Shown one piece after another: positions 49,526 through 56,850 of a DNA stretch of 64,000 bases; the first letter of the stretch is position 1; each line of letters starts with the position of its first letter. Origin of the DNA: Longilinea arvoryzae (GTDB taxonomy: Bacteria > Chloroflexota > Anaerolineae > Anaerolineales > Anaerolineaceae). Both the position numbers and the translations under genes were made by a program. The notes under the pieces are model-generated. The model was not told where the DNA came from. It made no database searches and saw only the letters and a list, made by a program, of their open reading frames with translations. The stretch spans positions 3,810,724-3,874,723 of the forward strand of contig NZ_DF967972.1 in the NCBI RefSeq assembly GCF_001050235.1. The letters run 5' to 3'.

Positions 49526-49969
49526 ATGATTGTTCGCGTCAAAGTACAGAATAAGGAATACGAGGTCGAGATTTCCGACCTGAATGCTCGCCCGGTGCTC
49601 GCCACGGTCGAAGGTCAGACCTTCGAAGTCTGGCCGGAAGAGGCCGTTGCGGCCAGCACGCCTGCCCCGGCTGCCGCGCCCGTCGCTGCCCGCCCTGAGG
49701 TCGAAAAGCCCGCCCGCCCGGCCGCCGCGCCCGCCAATGGCGGTTCAAGCTCGGCCAATGCCGTGACGGCTCCCATCCCGGGCGTCATTGTGGCCATCGC
49801 CGTCAAGGAAGGCCAGAGTGTTGCTCAAGGTGAAGAACTGCTCACGCTGGAAGCGATGAAAATGAAAAACGCCATCCGCGCTGAACGCGCCGGTAAAATT
49901 GGCGCCATCAAAGTCTCCGTTGGCGACCACGTCCGCCACGGCCAGGTGCTGGTGGAATACAGCGCGTAA
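49526..49969 (+). CDS. mmdC: Biotin carboxyl carrier subunit of the decarboxylase
   Basis: This 147-residue protein has three parts: an N-terminal β segment (MIVRVKVQNKEYEVEISDLN), an Ala/Pro-rich linker (about 43-78), and the biotinyl domain (80-147). The last carries LLTLEAMKMKN, with the biotinylated lysine at about 112. It shuttles the carboxyl group from the MmdA site to the MmdB membrane site. It begins 4 bp after mmdD, so translation is coupled. Confidence 0.95.
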   Translation: MIVRVKVQNKEYEVEISDLNARPVLATVEGQTFEVWPEEAVAASTPAPAAAPVAARPEVEKPARPAAAPANGGSSSANAVTAPIPGVIVAIAVKEGQSVAQGEELLTLEAMKMKNAIRAERAGKIGAIKVSVGDHVRHGQVLVEYSA

Positions 49970-49981
49970 CAGGGAGCCGCA

Positions 49982-51145
49982 ATGGATTTTACCCAGGTTA
50001 TTCAATTCCTTACGAAAGGGTTCACCGATTTCACCTGGGCGGATGGCGTGATGATCATCATCGGTTGTCTGTTGATCTATCTGGCCATCGCCAAGGAAAT
50101 CGAACCTGTACTGTTGCTCCCCATCGGGATTGGTTGTGTATTTGCCAATCTGGGGATGTCCGCCTATCAGGAAGGGGGCTGGCTCAAGGTAATCTATGAC
50201 GCCGGCATCAAGACTGAACTGTTCCCGCTGCTCATCTTCGTCGGCGTGGGCGCCATGATCGACTTCCGGCCGCTGCTGGCCATGCCCAAAATGGCCTTGT
50301 TGGGCGCAGCCGGTCAGTTCGGCATCTATGGCACGCTCCTGCTGGCCATCCTGCTCGGCTTCACCATCCCCCAGGCGGCTTCCATTGGCGTCATCGGCGC
50401 CATCGACGGCCCGACTGCCATTTTCGTTACCACCAAACTGGCCCCGGATATGCTCGGGCCCGTAGCTGTGGCCGCCTACTCTTACATGAGCCTGATCCCG
50501 ATCATCCAGCCGCCGATCATGAGGCTGCTCACCACCAAGCGTGAACGGCAGATCAAAATGGAATATGCGCCCATCCCGGTCTCTAAGATGGCCGTCGTCC
50601 TCTTCCCGATTGTGGTGACCGTGGTGATCAGCCTGATCGCCCCGGATGCCGCTCCCCTGATCGCGTCCCTGATGCTGGGCAACCTGATCAAGGAAAGCGG
50701 TGTGATCGACCGCCTGAGCAAGTCGGTGCAGAACGAAATCATCAACGTTTCCACGCTGTTCCTCGGTCTGGCCATCGGCGCCACCATGACCTCCGAGAAA
50801 TTCCTCTTCAACGCCGCAGCACCCGCGGGGCAGCAGATTCAATATCAGACCTTGATGATCCTGGGCCTTGGCCTGCTGGCCTTCGTCATCGATACGATTG
50901 CCGGACTGCTCTTCGGCAAATTGATGTGCGTGATGAGCGGCCACAAGATCAACCCGCTCATCGGCGCGTGCGGCATCAGCGCCTTCCCGATGGCCGGCCG
51001 TCTGGCCGCCAAAATGGCGCAGGATGAAGATTACACCAACTTCATCCTCATGCATGCCATGGGCTCGAATACGGCCGGTCAGCTCGGCAGCGTCATCGCT
51101 GGCGGCTTGCTGCTGGCCCTGGTAAGGGGTCTCGGCTTCGGCTAA
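49982..51145 (+). CDS. mmdB: Na+-translocating decarboxylase beta subunit
   Basis: This 387-residue integral membrane protein has about nine to eleven helices. The OadB/GcdB/MmdB hallmarks are present: PIGIGCVFANLG, LIFVGVGAMIDFRPLLAMPK, GVIGAIDGPTAIFVTTKLAP (region IIIa with the Na+-site Asp in IDGPT), and NPLIGACGISAFPMAGRLAA (region VIII with Asn and conserved Gly/Ser). It decarboxylates carboxybiotin and exports Na+. It is the last gene of the unit and is followed by a terminator. The gradient could drive Na+-coupled carriers such as the NSS protein in this window. Confidence 0.95.
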   Translation: MDFTQVIQFLTKGFTDFTWADGVMIIIGCLLIYLAIAKEIEPVLLLPIGIGCVFANLGMSAYQEGGWLKVIYDAGIKTELFPLLIFVGVGAMIDFRPLLAMPKMALLGAAGQFGIYGTLLLAILLGFTIPQAASIGVIGAIDGPTAIFVTTKLAPDMLGPVAVAAYSYMSLIPIIQPPIMRLLTTKRERQIKMEYAPIPVSKMAVVLFPIVVTVVISLIAPDAAPLIASLMLGNLIKESGVIDRLSKSVQNEIINVSTLFLGLAIGATMTSEKFLFNAAAPAGQQIQYQTLMILGLGLLAFVIDTIAGLLFGKLMCVMSGHKINPLIGACGISAFPMAGRLAAKMAQDEDYTNFILMHAMGSNTAGQLGSVIAGGLLLALVRGLGFG

Positions 51146-51167
51146 ACCACCCCCTGTCGAACCTTCA

Positions 51168-51201
51168 ACAGACGGCGCTTCATACGGAGCGCCGTCTGTT
51201 T
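51168..51201 (+). terminator. Terminator of the mmd genes
   Basis: ACAGACGGCGCT and AGCGCCGTCTGT form a perfect 12-bp stem with an 8-base loop, followed by TTCGTT. The T run is short. Confidence 0.8.
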
Positions 51202-51249
51202 CGTTAATCGGTCAACGGGTTCAGCGACGCGGATGCGAAAAATGATTGT

Positions 51250-51292
51250 TAAAAAACGCAGTGTTCCGGTTTGCGCTACCGGAACACTGCGT
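51250..51292 (-). terminator. Intrinsic terminator of the degenerate response-regulator gene
   Basis: On the minus strand ACGCAGTGTTCCGGT and ACCGGAACACTGCGT form a perfect 15-bp stem, followed by T6. It lies about 20 bp after the gene's stop. Confidence 0.92.
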
Positions 51293-51310
51293 AATTTATT
51301 AACATTTGTC

Positions 51311-52021
51311 TTACAATAATTTCTTACTGTTCAACGGCGGAATGGGCCGGGTCTTCTCAGGCTCATCCACATCCAATCGATAACCCACCCCACGCACGGT
51401 TTTGATATAACGCGGATGACGCGGGTCATCCTCCACGGCCTGACGCAGCCAGGAAACGTGAACGTCCAGGGTTCGCGTGTCTCCGGTGTAATTCGTATCC
51501 CACACCATGCTGAACAACCGCTCGCGTTCGATGACCACCCCGCGCTGCTCCATCAGAATTTTCAACAGCGTCACCAGACGCGGTGTGAGGCTGGACTGGC
51601 GTCCACCGCAGCGCACCCAGCGCTGGTCGACATCCAGGCTGATCGGCCCGGCGCGCATCACCGCCTTTTGCTCCGTTGGCAGGAGCGGCTTGATCCGGTT
51701 CAACAATTTTTGCAGCGTAAATGGCAAATTCAGAACTACATTGGCGTCGATCTTATCGATTGGCTCTGAATTTTGTTCCAAAATCAGCACAATCGGAACG
51801 CTCGGCGCTTCCTGGCGCAGCGACATGCAGATGCGTTTGCCGCTGGTGCGCATGGTTGCCGCATTGACGACCACCAGGTCGGGGCGGCTCTCCTGCAGGC
51901 GCGTCAGTGCGGCGCTTCCGCTGGCCACTGTTTCCACCTGAAAGCCTTTTTTGGTCAGCCCGGCGACAAAGGAGGGACCGTCGTTGCGTTTTCCTTCGAT
52001 GAGTAGAATTTTAGCTGTCAT
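51311..52021 (-). CDS. OmpR/PhoB-type regulator with degenerate receiver
   Basis: The start at 52021 (MTAKILLIEG) has GGTGG upstream; GTG at 52033 is possible. The 236-residue protein has a receiver fold (1-~115), but the phosphorylation residues are lost. The acidic pair is EG (9-10). The acceptor Asp is Asn53 in LVVVNAATMRTSG. The Lys of the KPF motif is Leu99 (VVLNLPFT). The C-terminal winged helix is normal (PRLVTLLKILMEQRGVVIER, YTGDTRTLDVHVSWLRQAVE, IKTVRGVGYRLDV). It is therefore probably a phosphorylation-independent DNA-binding regulator. No kinase gene is adjacent. It is divergent from the DUF151 gene. Confidence 0.9.
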   Translation of the reverse strand: MTAKILLIEGKRNDGPSFVAGLTKKGFQVETVASGSAALTRLQESRPDLVVVNAATMRTSGKRICMSLRQEAPSVPIVLILEQNSEPIDKIDANVVLNLPFTLQKLLNRIKPLLPTEQKAVMRAGPISLDVDQRWVRCGGRQSSLTPRLVTLLKILMEQRGVVIERERLFSMVWDTNYTGDTRTLDVHVSWLRQAVEDDPRHPRYIKTVRGVGYRLDVDEPEKTRPIPPLNSKKLL

Positions 52022-52364
52022 GAACATCACCACCGGTTTTGCGCATTTTTGTAACTCCTGGTCACGGGACCCTGGAAAGTATAAACCAAAACTACCGGAA
52101 AAAGGGTTCGTTCCGGCGTGTCAGTTCTGAAAAATGCAATCAACAAAAACTGCTCCCTAAAGGAGTGACACCGCCGCCGATGTTAGGTCCCCTATTTATG
52201 CGTGGCAGAAGGCTGCGGAGTCAATAAGTAACCTGGTACCCGAGTTCCAGTATTATACCTTATAACTTAAGAAAAGATTTAGCGTTTATTCTCTTAATAT
52301 TTGTTAATTATTAAATACGGGTTTCAGGCGCCGGCTTCCCGCGCGTGCGCGAGGGTTATTTCGG
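52022..52364. other. Intergenic region between divergent regulator and DUF151 genes
   Basis: This gene-free stretch has an AT-rich core (52230-52320), where TATAAT on the minus strand (within TATTATACC) may be the -10 box of the regulator gene. I see no ORF, RNA gene or clear operator in the rest. Confidence 0.4.
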
Positions 52365-52393
52365 TTGCATCCCATTTCCCGCCGTGTTAGAAT
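52365..52393 (+). promoter_or_regulatory. Promoter of the DUF151 gene
   Basis: TTGCAT (52365-52370), a 17-bp spacer and TAGAAT (52388-52393). GGGAGG lies 9-10 bp before the ATG at 52438. Confidence 0.7.
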
Positions 52394-52437
52394 ATTGATA
52401 CGATTTACCTGTAGCCCGTCAAGGGAGGTTTTTTTCT

Positions 52438-53043
52438 ATGCCTAGGATGGTTGAAGTAGTCATCGACTCCGTGCGCGTCAGTCTTACCAACCAACAGCGC
52501 ATTGTCGTGCTGCGTGAACTGAATACCGACCGCTACCTGCCGATCTGGATCGGGCCGTATGAAGCTGAGGCGATCACGATCGCTTTACAGGAGATCGAGG
52601 TTGCCCGCCCGCAAACCCATGATTTATTGAAAAACATCCTGACAAATCTGGATGCCCAACTCGTTCGCGTCGAGGTGCTTTCCCTGCGCGAGGACGTATT
52701 CTACGGAAATTTAGTGGTCGAGGTGAACGGCCAGACCGTGAACATCGACTCACGGCCATCGGACGCGCTGGCTCTGGCCGTCCGCGCCCATGTGCCCATC
52801 CTGATTGCCCGCGAGGTGATGGACGCGGCCGGCGTCATTCCCGAGCAGGACATCGAACCCACCGAATCCAAACCCGCGCCGTCCGCACCGGCTGAGCCCG
52901 AATCCGAAGGGGAAGGCGAAGACCGCCTGTCGATTTTCGAAGATTTCCTCTCCAACATCAACATGGATGATCTTACCCAACCCTCCGATGATGAGGACGA
53001 CGAGGAAAAACCGGACGAGGGGGGGCCTGAACCTGAAAAATAA
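52438..53043 (+). CDS. Bifunctional nuclease (DUF151/BFN) family protein
   Basis: This 201-residue protein has a DUF151 domain at residues 1-~135: VVIDSVRVSLTNQQRIVVLR, LPIWIGPYEAEAITIALQ, RPQTHDLLKNILTNL, and DSRPSDALALAVRAHVPILI. A Pro/Glu/Asp-rich acidic tail (about 140-201) then ends the protein and is likely disordered. Family members bind or cut DNA/RNA in plants, but in bacteria the role is unsettled. AAGGGAGG precedes the ATG and a good promoter lies upstream. It is followed by a terminator and then the dnaB cluster. Confidence 0.88.
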   Translation: MPRMVEVVIDSVRVSLTNQQRIVVLRELNTDRYLPIWIGPYEAEAITIALQEIEVARPQTHDLLKNILTNLDAQLVRVEVLSLREDVFYGNLVVEVNGQTVNIDSRPSDALALAVRAHVPILIAREVMDAAGVIPEQDIEPTESKPAPSAPAEPESEGEGEDRLSIFEDFLSNINMDDLTQPSDDEDDEEKPDEGGPEPEK

Positions 53044-53054
53044 GCTCACCTCCG

Positions 53055-53086
53055 CCGGGGCTCCACGCAAAGCCCCGGTGGTTTTT
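53055..53086 (+). terminator. Intrinsic terminator after the DUF151 gene
   Basis: CCGGGGCT (53055-53062) pairs with AGCCCCGG (53071-53078). A CACC/GGTG extension and a T5 run at 53082-53086 complete it. Confidence 0.8.
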
Positions 53087-53137
53087 CAATCATCCAGGCC
53101 CTTTTTCTTCGAGTGATCGCAATAACGGAAACAACTC

Positions 53138-54526
53138 ATGACTGATTTCCCTCCGCCCATGGACGAAGCCCCCTCCACCGATTACCAGGCGCAACCCCAC
53201 AACCGCGAAGCCGAAGAGGCCGTCCTGGGTGCCGTTTTGATCAATTCGGAAGTCTATTACGACGTCGCCCAGCAGCTCCAGGCGGATGATTTTTACATTG
53301 TGCGCAACCGCTGGATCTGGGAGGCCTTTTCGCACCTGCACGACCAGCGCCTGCCCATCGATTATCTGACCGTCTGTAATGAGCTGGAAGAACGCACCCA
53401 GCTCGCCGAGGCCGGCGGACCGGCCTACATCACGACCCTGCTTAACCAGACCCCGACATCCCTGCACGCCGAGGCGTACGCGAAGATCGTCGCCGAGCAG
53501 GCGGTGCGCCGCCGCATGCTGGCCGCCGCCAATGAACTGGCCCGTCAGGCTTACAATCAGGAGCAAACCGTCGATACCATCATCGACGAAGCCGAAAAAT
53601 CGATCTTCGGGTTGAGCGAACGCCGCGCCCGACGCGATGTCCAGCCCATCCAGCAGGTGCTCAGCGAGTACTACGACCGCGTCGACCAGCTTTCGCAGCG
53701 CGATGAAGAGATCTTCGGCGTGCCGACCGGCCTGGCGGATCTGGACAAGTTGCTCGGCGGTCTGCAAAAGTCGGACCTGCTGATCATCGCCGGACGCCCA
53801 GGCATGGGTAAAACCGGTTTCATGCTTTCGGTGGCCAAGAACGCCGCCCAGAAGCACAAGAAGCACGTGGCCATGTTCTCGCTCGAAATGTCCGCCGAAC
53901 AGCTTGTTCAGCGCCTCATCGCACAGGAGACCGGCCTGGACACCCAAAAATTGCGCACCGGCAAGTTGAGCGACAACGAATGGCCGGTTTTCATTCACGC
54001 CATCGAAGTGCTTTCCGATACGAACATCTGGCTGGACGATACGCCTGGCCTGACCCCCATGCAGCTGCGCACCAAATGCCGGCGCCTGCACCTCGAGTAC
54101 AACCTCGACCTGGTCATCGTGGACTACCTGCAATTGATGTCAGGCGATACGCGTAACGATAACCGCGTGCAGGAAGTTTCCTACATTTCACGCAACCTCA
54201 AGACATTGGCGCGCGAATTGAACGTCCCCGTGCTGGCGGCGGCGCAGCTCTCGCGCGCGGTCGAGCAGCGCGCCGACAAACGCCCCGTGCTTTCCGACCT
54301 GCGCGAATCCGGTTCGTTGGAACAGGACGCCGACATCGTCATGTTCATTCACCGGCCGGATGCGCTGGAAAAGGACAGCCCGCGCGCCAACATGGCCGAG
54401 ATTATCGTGGCCAAACACCGCAATGGCCCCACGCACCCCGGCATCGAGCTGTTCTTCCGCTCGAACCTGGCGCGCTTCGAAAACGCCGCCACTGTGCCCG
54501 GCCCCAATGGCCCACCCCACCGCTAG
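53138..54526 (+). CDS. dnaB: Replicative DNA helicase DnaB
   Basis: This 462-residue hexameric replicative helicase has an N-terminal primase-interacting domain (PHNREAEEAVLGAVLINSEV to ~120), a linker helix, and a RecA-like C-terminal domain. The Walker A is LIIAGRPGMGKTGF, the Walker B is DLVIVDYLQLMSG, and the arginine-finger region includes SDLRESGSLEQDADIVMFIH. The C-terminus ends in a short Pro-rich tail. Twelve bases separate it from the dnaD-like gene, making a primosome cluster with the AAA+ loader after that. Confidence 0.97.
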   Translation: MTDFPPPMDEAPSTDYQAQPHNREAEEAVLGAVLINSEVYYDVAQQLQADDFYIVRNRWIWEAFSHLHDQRLPIDYLTVCNELEERTQLAEAGGPAYITTLLNQTPTSLHAEAYAKIVAEQAVRRRMLAAANELARQAYNQEQTVDTIIDEAEKSIFGLSERRARRDVQPIQQVLSEYYDRVDQLSQRDEEIFGVPTGLADLDKLLGGLQKSDLLIIAGRPGMGKTGFMLSVAKNAAQKHKKHVAMFSLEMSAEQLVQRLIAQETGLDTQKLRTGKLSDNEWPVFIHAIEVLSDTNIWLDDTPGLTPMQLRTKCRRLHLEYNLDLVIVDYLQLMSGDTRNDNRVQEVSYISRNLKTLARELNVPVLAAAQLSRAVEQRADKRPVLSDLRESGSLEQDADIVMFIHRPDALEKDSPRANMAEIIVAKHRNGPTHPGIELFFRSNLARFENAATVPGPNGPPHR

Positions 54527-54538
54527 AAGGGCTGAAGC

Positions 54539-55240
54539 ATGCCATTCAACGGTTTCCCAGACGGCAAGACTCACCTGACGCGCATCCCGGCGGCCTTCTT
54601 CAGCGAGCTGCTGCCGCAGATCGATCACCTCGGCGAGCTGAAAGTGACCCTGTATATTTTCTGGCTGCTCGATCGGCAGGAAAGCAGCCCGCGCTACGCG
54701 AGTGTGGCCGAGATGCTCGCCGACGAGCGCTTCATGGCTTCATTGGGCGCCACGCCGGAAGAGGCCCAAAACGCCCTGCTGGACGCGCTGGAACAGGCCG
54801 TGCAGCGCGGAACCCTGTTGTGCGTGGAAATGGAGGGCGGTAAACCGGAAGAACGCCTGTACTTCCTCAATACACCGCGCGGCCGGGCTGCAGTTCGGGC
54901 GCTGCGTGCCGGACAATGGGCGCCGCCCTCGGGCGCGCGCCCACTGGCGGTCTTGGCGGATGAACGCCCCAACATTTTCCGCCTGTATGAAGAGAACCTC
55001 GGCCCGCTGACTCCGCTGATTGCGGAGGAACTCCAGGCCGCCGAAAAGGAATTCCGCGCAGATTGGATCGAAGATGCCATTCGGATCGCAGTGAAGCGCA
55101 ACGCGCGCAACTGGCGTTACGTCGAAGCCATTTTGCGATCCTGGCAGGAGAAGGGACGCGATGAAGAAGATCGGAGAGAATCTGAAAAAGATAGCCGCCG
55201 CTACATCGAAGGAGAGTTCGGTGACTTCATCAAGCATTGA
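54539..55240 (+). CDS. DnaD-domain primosomal protein
   Basis: This 233-residue protein has an N-terminal winged-helix-like part (FFSELLPQIDHLGELKVTLY, FWLLDRQESSPRYASVAEML) and a C-terminal DnaD/DnaB_2 domain. The domain is seen in NIFRLYEENLGPLTPLIAEE and WIEDAIRIAVKRNARNWRYV, then EAILRSWQEKG. The latter pattern (Y-x-x-A-I-L-x-x-W) is the DnaD signature used in primosome assembly and DNA remodelling. Its place between dnaB and a DnaI-like loader fits that job. Its end overlaps the loader gene by 20 bp. Confidence 0.9.
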   Translation: MPFNGFPDGKTHLTRIPAAFFSELLPQIDHLGELKVTLYIFWLLDRQESSPRYASVAEMLADERFMASLGATPEEAQNALLDALEQAVQRGTLLCVEMEGGKPEERLYFLNTPRGRAAVRALRAGQWAPPSGARPLAVLADERPNIFRLYEENLGPLTPLIAEELQAAEKEFRADWIEDAIRIAVKRNARNWRYVEAILRSWQEKGRDEEDRRESEKDSRRYIEGEFGDFIKH

Positions 55241-56582
55241 AGAAATCCTGCGCCAGAGCCAGCCCGGCGACCCCAATTGCAAAATCTGCGGGGGCCTGGG
55301 TTATGTGCGCAGAGACTTGCCCATCACCGATCCCGATTTCGGCAAGATGCAAATCTGCGTTTGCCGCCAGAAGAACGTCGAACTGGCCGCGCGTGAACGC
55401 CTCTTCCGTCTGAGCAACCTGGAAGCCTTCGACCGCATGACCTTCGACACCTTCAAGCCGCAGGGCCGCATGGGTCTGGCCGACCAGCATATCCGCTCGC
55501 TCGAATACGCGCTCAATCAATCCGCCAGCTTTGCCAAAACCCTCTCCGGCTGGCTTTTTTTGGCCGGGGGCTACGGCTGCGGCAAAACCCACCTGGCCGC
55601 TGCCATTGCCAACTATGTCGTCAGCCTGGGCGTGCCAACCCTGTTCCTCACCGTGCCTGACCTGCTGGATTGGCTGCGTTTCTCCTATGATTCGCCCGAT
55701 GCCAATTTCGAGGAACGCTTCGAGGAGATACGCAACATTCGCCTGCTGGTGCTGGACGACCTGGGTACGCAGAATACGACCGCCTGGGCGCAGGAAAAGC
55801 TCTACCAGATCATCAACTACCGCTATGTCAACAAACTGCCGCTGGTCGTCACCACCAACCAGAACATGGATGAAATCGACGGCCGCATTCGTTCGCGCCT
55901 GCTGGATGCCGACATGGTCACGACTGTGCGCATCTACGCCCCTGATTATCGCACCGCCCTGCAGGATTCCTCCGAACCCCAGGTCTCGTCCCTGCCCCTG
56001 TTGAGCGACCGTACCTTTGGCAATTTCAGCCTGCGCGAATACGAGCGCCATGACCCCGAAAGTCAGCGCAGCCTCGAAAACGCCTTCCATGCCGCCCAAC
56101 AGTTCGCCGAAAACCCGCGCGGCTGGCTGGTGCTGATGGGCGACTACGGCTGCGGCAAGACCCACCTGGCCGCCGCCATCGGCAATTACCGCAAGGCGTT
56201 GGGCGAAGAACCCATCTTCGTGGTCGTTCCCGACCTGCTCGATCACCTGCGGGCGGCATTCAGCCCTTCCAGCACAGTATCCTACGACCGGCGCTTCGAA
56301 GAGGTCAAGAACGCGCAATTGCTCATCCTGGATGACCTGGGAACCCAGAGCGCCAGTCCCTGGGCGCGCGAGAAACTCTACCAGTTGTTCAATTACCGCT
56401 ACATGGCCCGCCTGCCAACCGTCATTACCACCTCATCCAAAATGGAAGACCTCGATCCGCGCATTCGCAGCCGCATGCTCGACAGCCGCCTGTGTGATAT
56501 TTACGCCATTCTGCTGCCGGCTTACCGGACCAGTCCGGTCGAGAAACCGCGCCGCGCTGCTCGCCGCACGACGACCCATTAA
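55221..56582 (+). CDS. Tandem-AAA+ DnaC/DnaI-like helicase loader
   Basis: A GTG at 55221 with GGAGAG 4 bp upstream is the best start; an ATG at 55161 would lie deep in the dnaD-like gene. The 453-residue protein has an N-terminal Cys motif (CKICGGLGYVRRD ... ICVCR), as in DnaI/DnaC. Two complete DnaC-type ATPase domains follow: Walker A at ~116 (GGYGCGKTHLAAAI) and ~306 (GDYGCGKTHLAAAI), and Walker B at ~174 (LLVLDDLGTQ) and ~366 (LLILDDLGTQ). Both keep sensor/arginine regions (RIRSRLLDADM; RIRSRMLDSRL). Known loaders have one ATPase domain. A role in loading DnaB is inferred from context. Confidence 0.9.
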   Translation: MTSSSIEEILRQSQPGDPNCKICGGLGYVRRDLPITDPDFGKMQICVCRQKNVELAARERLFRLSNLEAFDRMTFDTFKPQGRMGLADQHIRSLEYALNQSASFAKTLSGWLFLAGGYGCGKTHLAAAIANYVVSLGVPTLFLTVPDLLDWLRFSYDSPDANFEERFEEIRNIRLLVLDDLGTQNTTAWAQEKLYQIINYRYVNKLPLVVTTNQNMDEIDGRIRSRLLDADMVTTVRIYAPDYRTALQDSSEPQVSSLPLLSDRTFGNFSLREYERHDPESQRSLENAFHAAQQFAENPRGWLVLMGDYGCGKTHLAAAIGNYRKALGEEPIFVVVPDLLDHLRAAFSPSSTVSYDRRFEEVKNAQLLILDDLGTQSASPWAREKLYQLFNYRYMARLPTVITTSSKMEDLDPRIRSRMLDSRLCDIYAILLPAYRTSPVEKPRRAARRTTTH

Positions 56583-56604
56583 ACCGCCTGCGCGGCCCAA
56601 TGTT

Positions 56605-56633
56605 TTGACAAGCCTGCCGATTTATGTTAAAAT
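56605..56633 (+). promoter_or_regulatory. Consensus promoter of the RNase J leader RNA
   Basis: TTGACA (56605-56610), a 17-bp spacer and TAAAAT (56628-56633), with a predicted start near 56640. Confidence 0.87.
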
Positions 56634-56639
56634 TTATCG

Positions 56640-56758
56640 CGTAAGGTGAATAATTACCGGGAGACCGGTCGCAGGTTGAAGTCGTACAGATTCACACGGG
56701 CTCGAAAGCCTTTGGATTGTCCTAAAACCCCGGCTGGTTTCTACAGCAGGGGTTTTTT
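56640..56758 (+). ncRNA. Structured leader RNA or small RNA upstream of RNase J
   Basis: From the promoter start to the terminator is about 119 nt. Hairpins seen are ACCGG-GAGA-CCGGT (about 56656-56669), a stem with a GNRA-type loop, and GGCT-CGAA-AGCC (about 56699-56710). The terminator stem is ACCCC/GGGGT with inner GCTG/CAGC (56727-56753), then T6. A GTG-initiated frame exists but has no ribosome-binding site and runs through the terminator. RNase J begins 92 bp further on the same strand without an obvious promoter of its own. It could be an autoregulatory leader or a separate small RNA. No known riboswitch consensus was recognised. Confidence 0.5.
56727..56758 (+). terminator. Intrinsic terminator of the leader RNA
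   Basis: AAAACCCC/GGGGTTTT with an inner GCTG/CAGC stem (one unpaired base each side) and a 7-base loop. T6 ends at 56758. Confidence 0.85.
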
Positions 56759-56850
56759 GTTTGCAAACCTTACCAAAATGAGAACCGTTTCACAGCCTGG
56801 CTGTGCTGTATTTTGAACTTTAGAAATTGTATAAGGTAGAAGAACGAATT

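Noticed and set aside
56646..56820. GTG-initiated frame through the RNase J leader
   Set aside because: It has no ribosome-binding site, reads through the terminator hairpin, and its Arg-rich composition looks random.
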